From: CAYGBW01 sp964348185
GTDB lineage: Bacteria > Desulfobacterota > BSN033 > WVXP01
Direction: 5' to 3'
DNA length: 13,980 nucleotides
Assembly (NCBI GenBank): GCA_964348185.1
Contig: CAYGBW010000050.1
Coordinates: forward strand, 1 to 13,980
Made by a program: the position numbers and the translations under genes. Of the stretch, positions 13,536 through 13,980 are shown one piece after another. Below the pieces are notes generated by a model. The model did not search any database, had not been told where the DNA came from, and was given only the letters and a program-made list of their open reading frames with translations. Numbering within the stretch: the stretch's first letter is position 1; each line of letters opens with the position of its first letter.

Positions 13536-13972
13536 ACACCGCTCCCCTGAGGGTCGCAGTGATTTCTCTCTTGGGTGAAATTCTCATGAGCCTCATGGGA
13601 CGTCCGATGGTTCTTCGATCACTGGTAAAGGGACTACACGTGTATCATCTCGAAGATGATTATCGCTCTCTCGTGAGTGAGCAGATGCGATATCGAGGAT
13701 ACCTACGGTCATTTCTTTCGACGCTTCGATGTTGCGCTTTTAAGGATGCATCTGAGGATTATCGAATCATCGGAAGTTTAGAGCTTCCGGTCTTAATGAT
13801 CTTAGGTTCGGAAGATCCGTTTATCAAATCAGCAACGCGCGAAAGAATTGGCGAGCTTATCCCAAGACTCCAGTATAAAGAGATCCTAGACACAGGGCAT
13901 ATACCGCATTTTGAGCGGCCGGAGGAAGTAAGCCGCTTGTTAATTCATTTCATCTCTTCTGCTTCGTGGTAA
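13340..13972 (+). pseudogene. Alpha/beta hydrolase, C-terminal half only (5'-truncated)
   Basis: The frame is open from ATG 13340 (210 residues), but only residues from about 66 on (near 13535) read like an alpha/beta-hydrolase fold protein. They form a cap-like region (LLGEILMSLMGRPM to FLSTLRCC), then ELPVLMILGSEDPFI with the catalytic acid D159, and DTGHIPHFERPEEV with the catalytic histidine H187, ending with the usual C-terminal helix. The nucleophile elbow GxSxG and the oxyanion half are missing. The preceding residues come from the GC-rich segment and have no hydrolase character. ATG 13586 would give a 128-residue fragment. The gene is therefore a truncated, probably inactive remnant; whether it was cassette-borne or chromosomal cannot be decided because the window ends 8 bases after its stop. 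Confidence 0.65.
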
Positions 13973-13980
13973 TTCGGCCT

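Noticed and set aside
13936..13943. TTGTTAAT as a possible R'' for a second cassette starting TTAACA at 13277
   Set aside because: Lies within the hydrolase coding sequence and ends AAT instead of the required AAC; any real attC would be beyond the window.
1..13980. CRISPR array, tRNA or rRNA genes
   Set aside because: No regularly spaced repeats and no tRNA-like or rRNA-like conserved stretches were seen on either strand.

Overview
The window looks like a bacterial chromosome of moderate GC. It carries housekeeping genes (glnA, hemB, polA, radA) and then, at the right end, a decayed integron. The organism is not identifiable from this sequence alone. The pair hemB-ahbD points to the siroheme-dependent (alternative) heme pathway, which is known from sulfate-reducing Desulfobacterota and some archaea. 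With a bacterial type I polA, radA and a PgaB-like secreted hydrolase, a Desulfobacterota or neighbouring anaerobic or sediment lineage is the best guess (inference).

Layout, left to right. (1) 1-1206, minus: glnA, a type I-alpha glutamine synthetase running off the left edge, preceded by a small receiver-like reading frame. (2) 1207-1678: divergent control region with candidate promoters facing both ways and a threefold 6-base repeat. (3) 1679-8876, plus: a tight co-directional block of hemB, ahbD (heme b synthase), a membrane sensor histidine kinase, a receiver-GGDEF response regulator, and polA. Gene junctions overlap or lie within about 50 bases, so a single operon is likely. The kinase and diguanylate cyclase overlap by 41 bases and should form a cognate pair making cyclic di-GMP. 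(4) 8839-11692, minus: a secreted PgaB-C-terminal-like (GHL13 type) hydrolase and radA, separated by a short MITE-like inverted-repeat element. The hydrolase gene overlaps the 3' end of polA tail to tail.

(5) 11783-13980: the most interesting part. On the minus strand lies an integron integrase (intI) with every catalytic residue still encoded. It is broken by a 1-base deletion near 12100-12106 and an in-frame TAG at 11864-11866. On the opposite side of its start, where the cassette array of an integron belongs, are a hairpin-rich leader, a GTTAGAA core site (12876-12882, attI position) and a 400-base segment (12877-13276). That segment has the exact signature of a mobile gene cassette: its first bases TTAGAA are the reverse complement of the R'' box TTCTAAC (13216-13222) of its own attC-like site, and the stop codon of its single gene lies inside R''. 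The cassette gene encodes a 91-residue (or shorter) basic protein with a C...TCxxC pattern, function unknown. Beyond it, a GC-rich segment without a recognisable gene leads into the 3' half of an alpha/beta hydrolase gene that has lost its nucleophile half.

Reading of the whole: a vertically inherited housekeeping region next to a small fossil integron whose integrase is dead, so that its last cassette is probably frozen in place.
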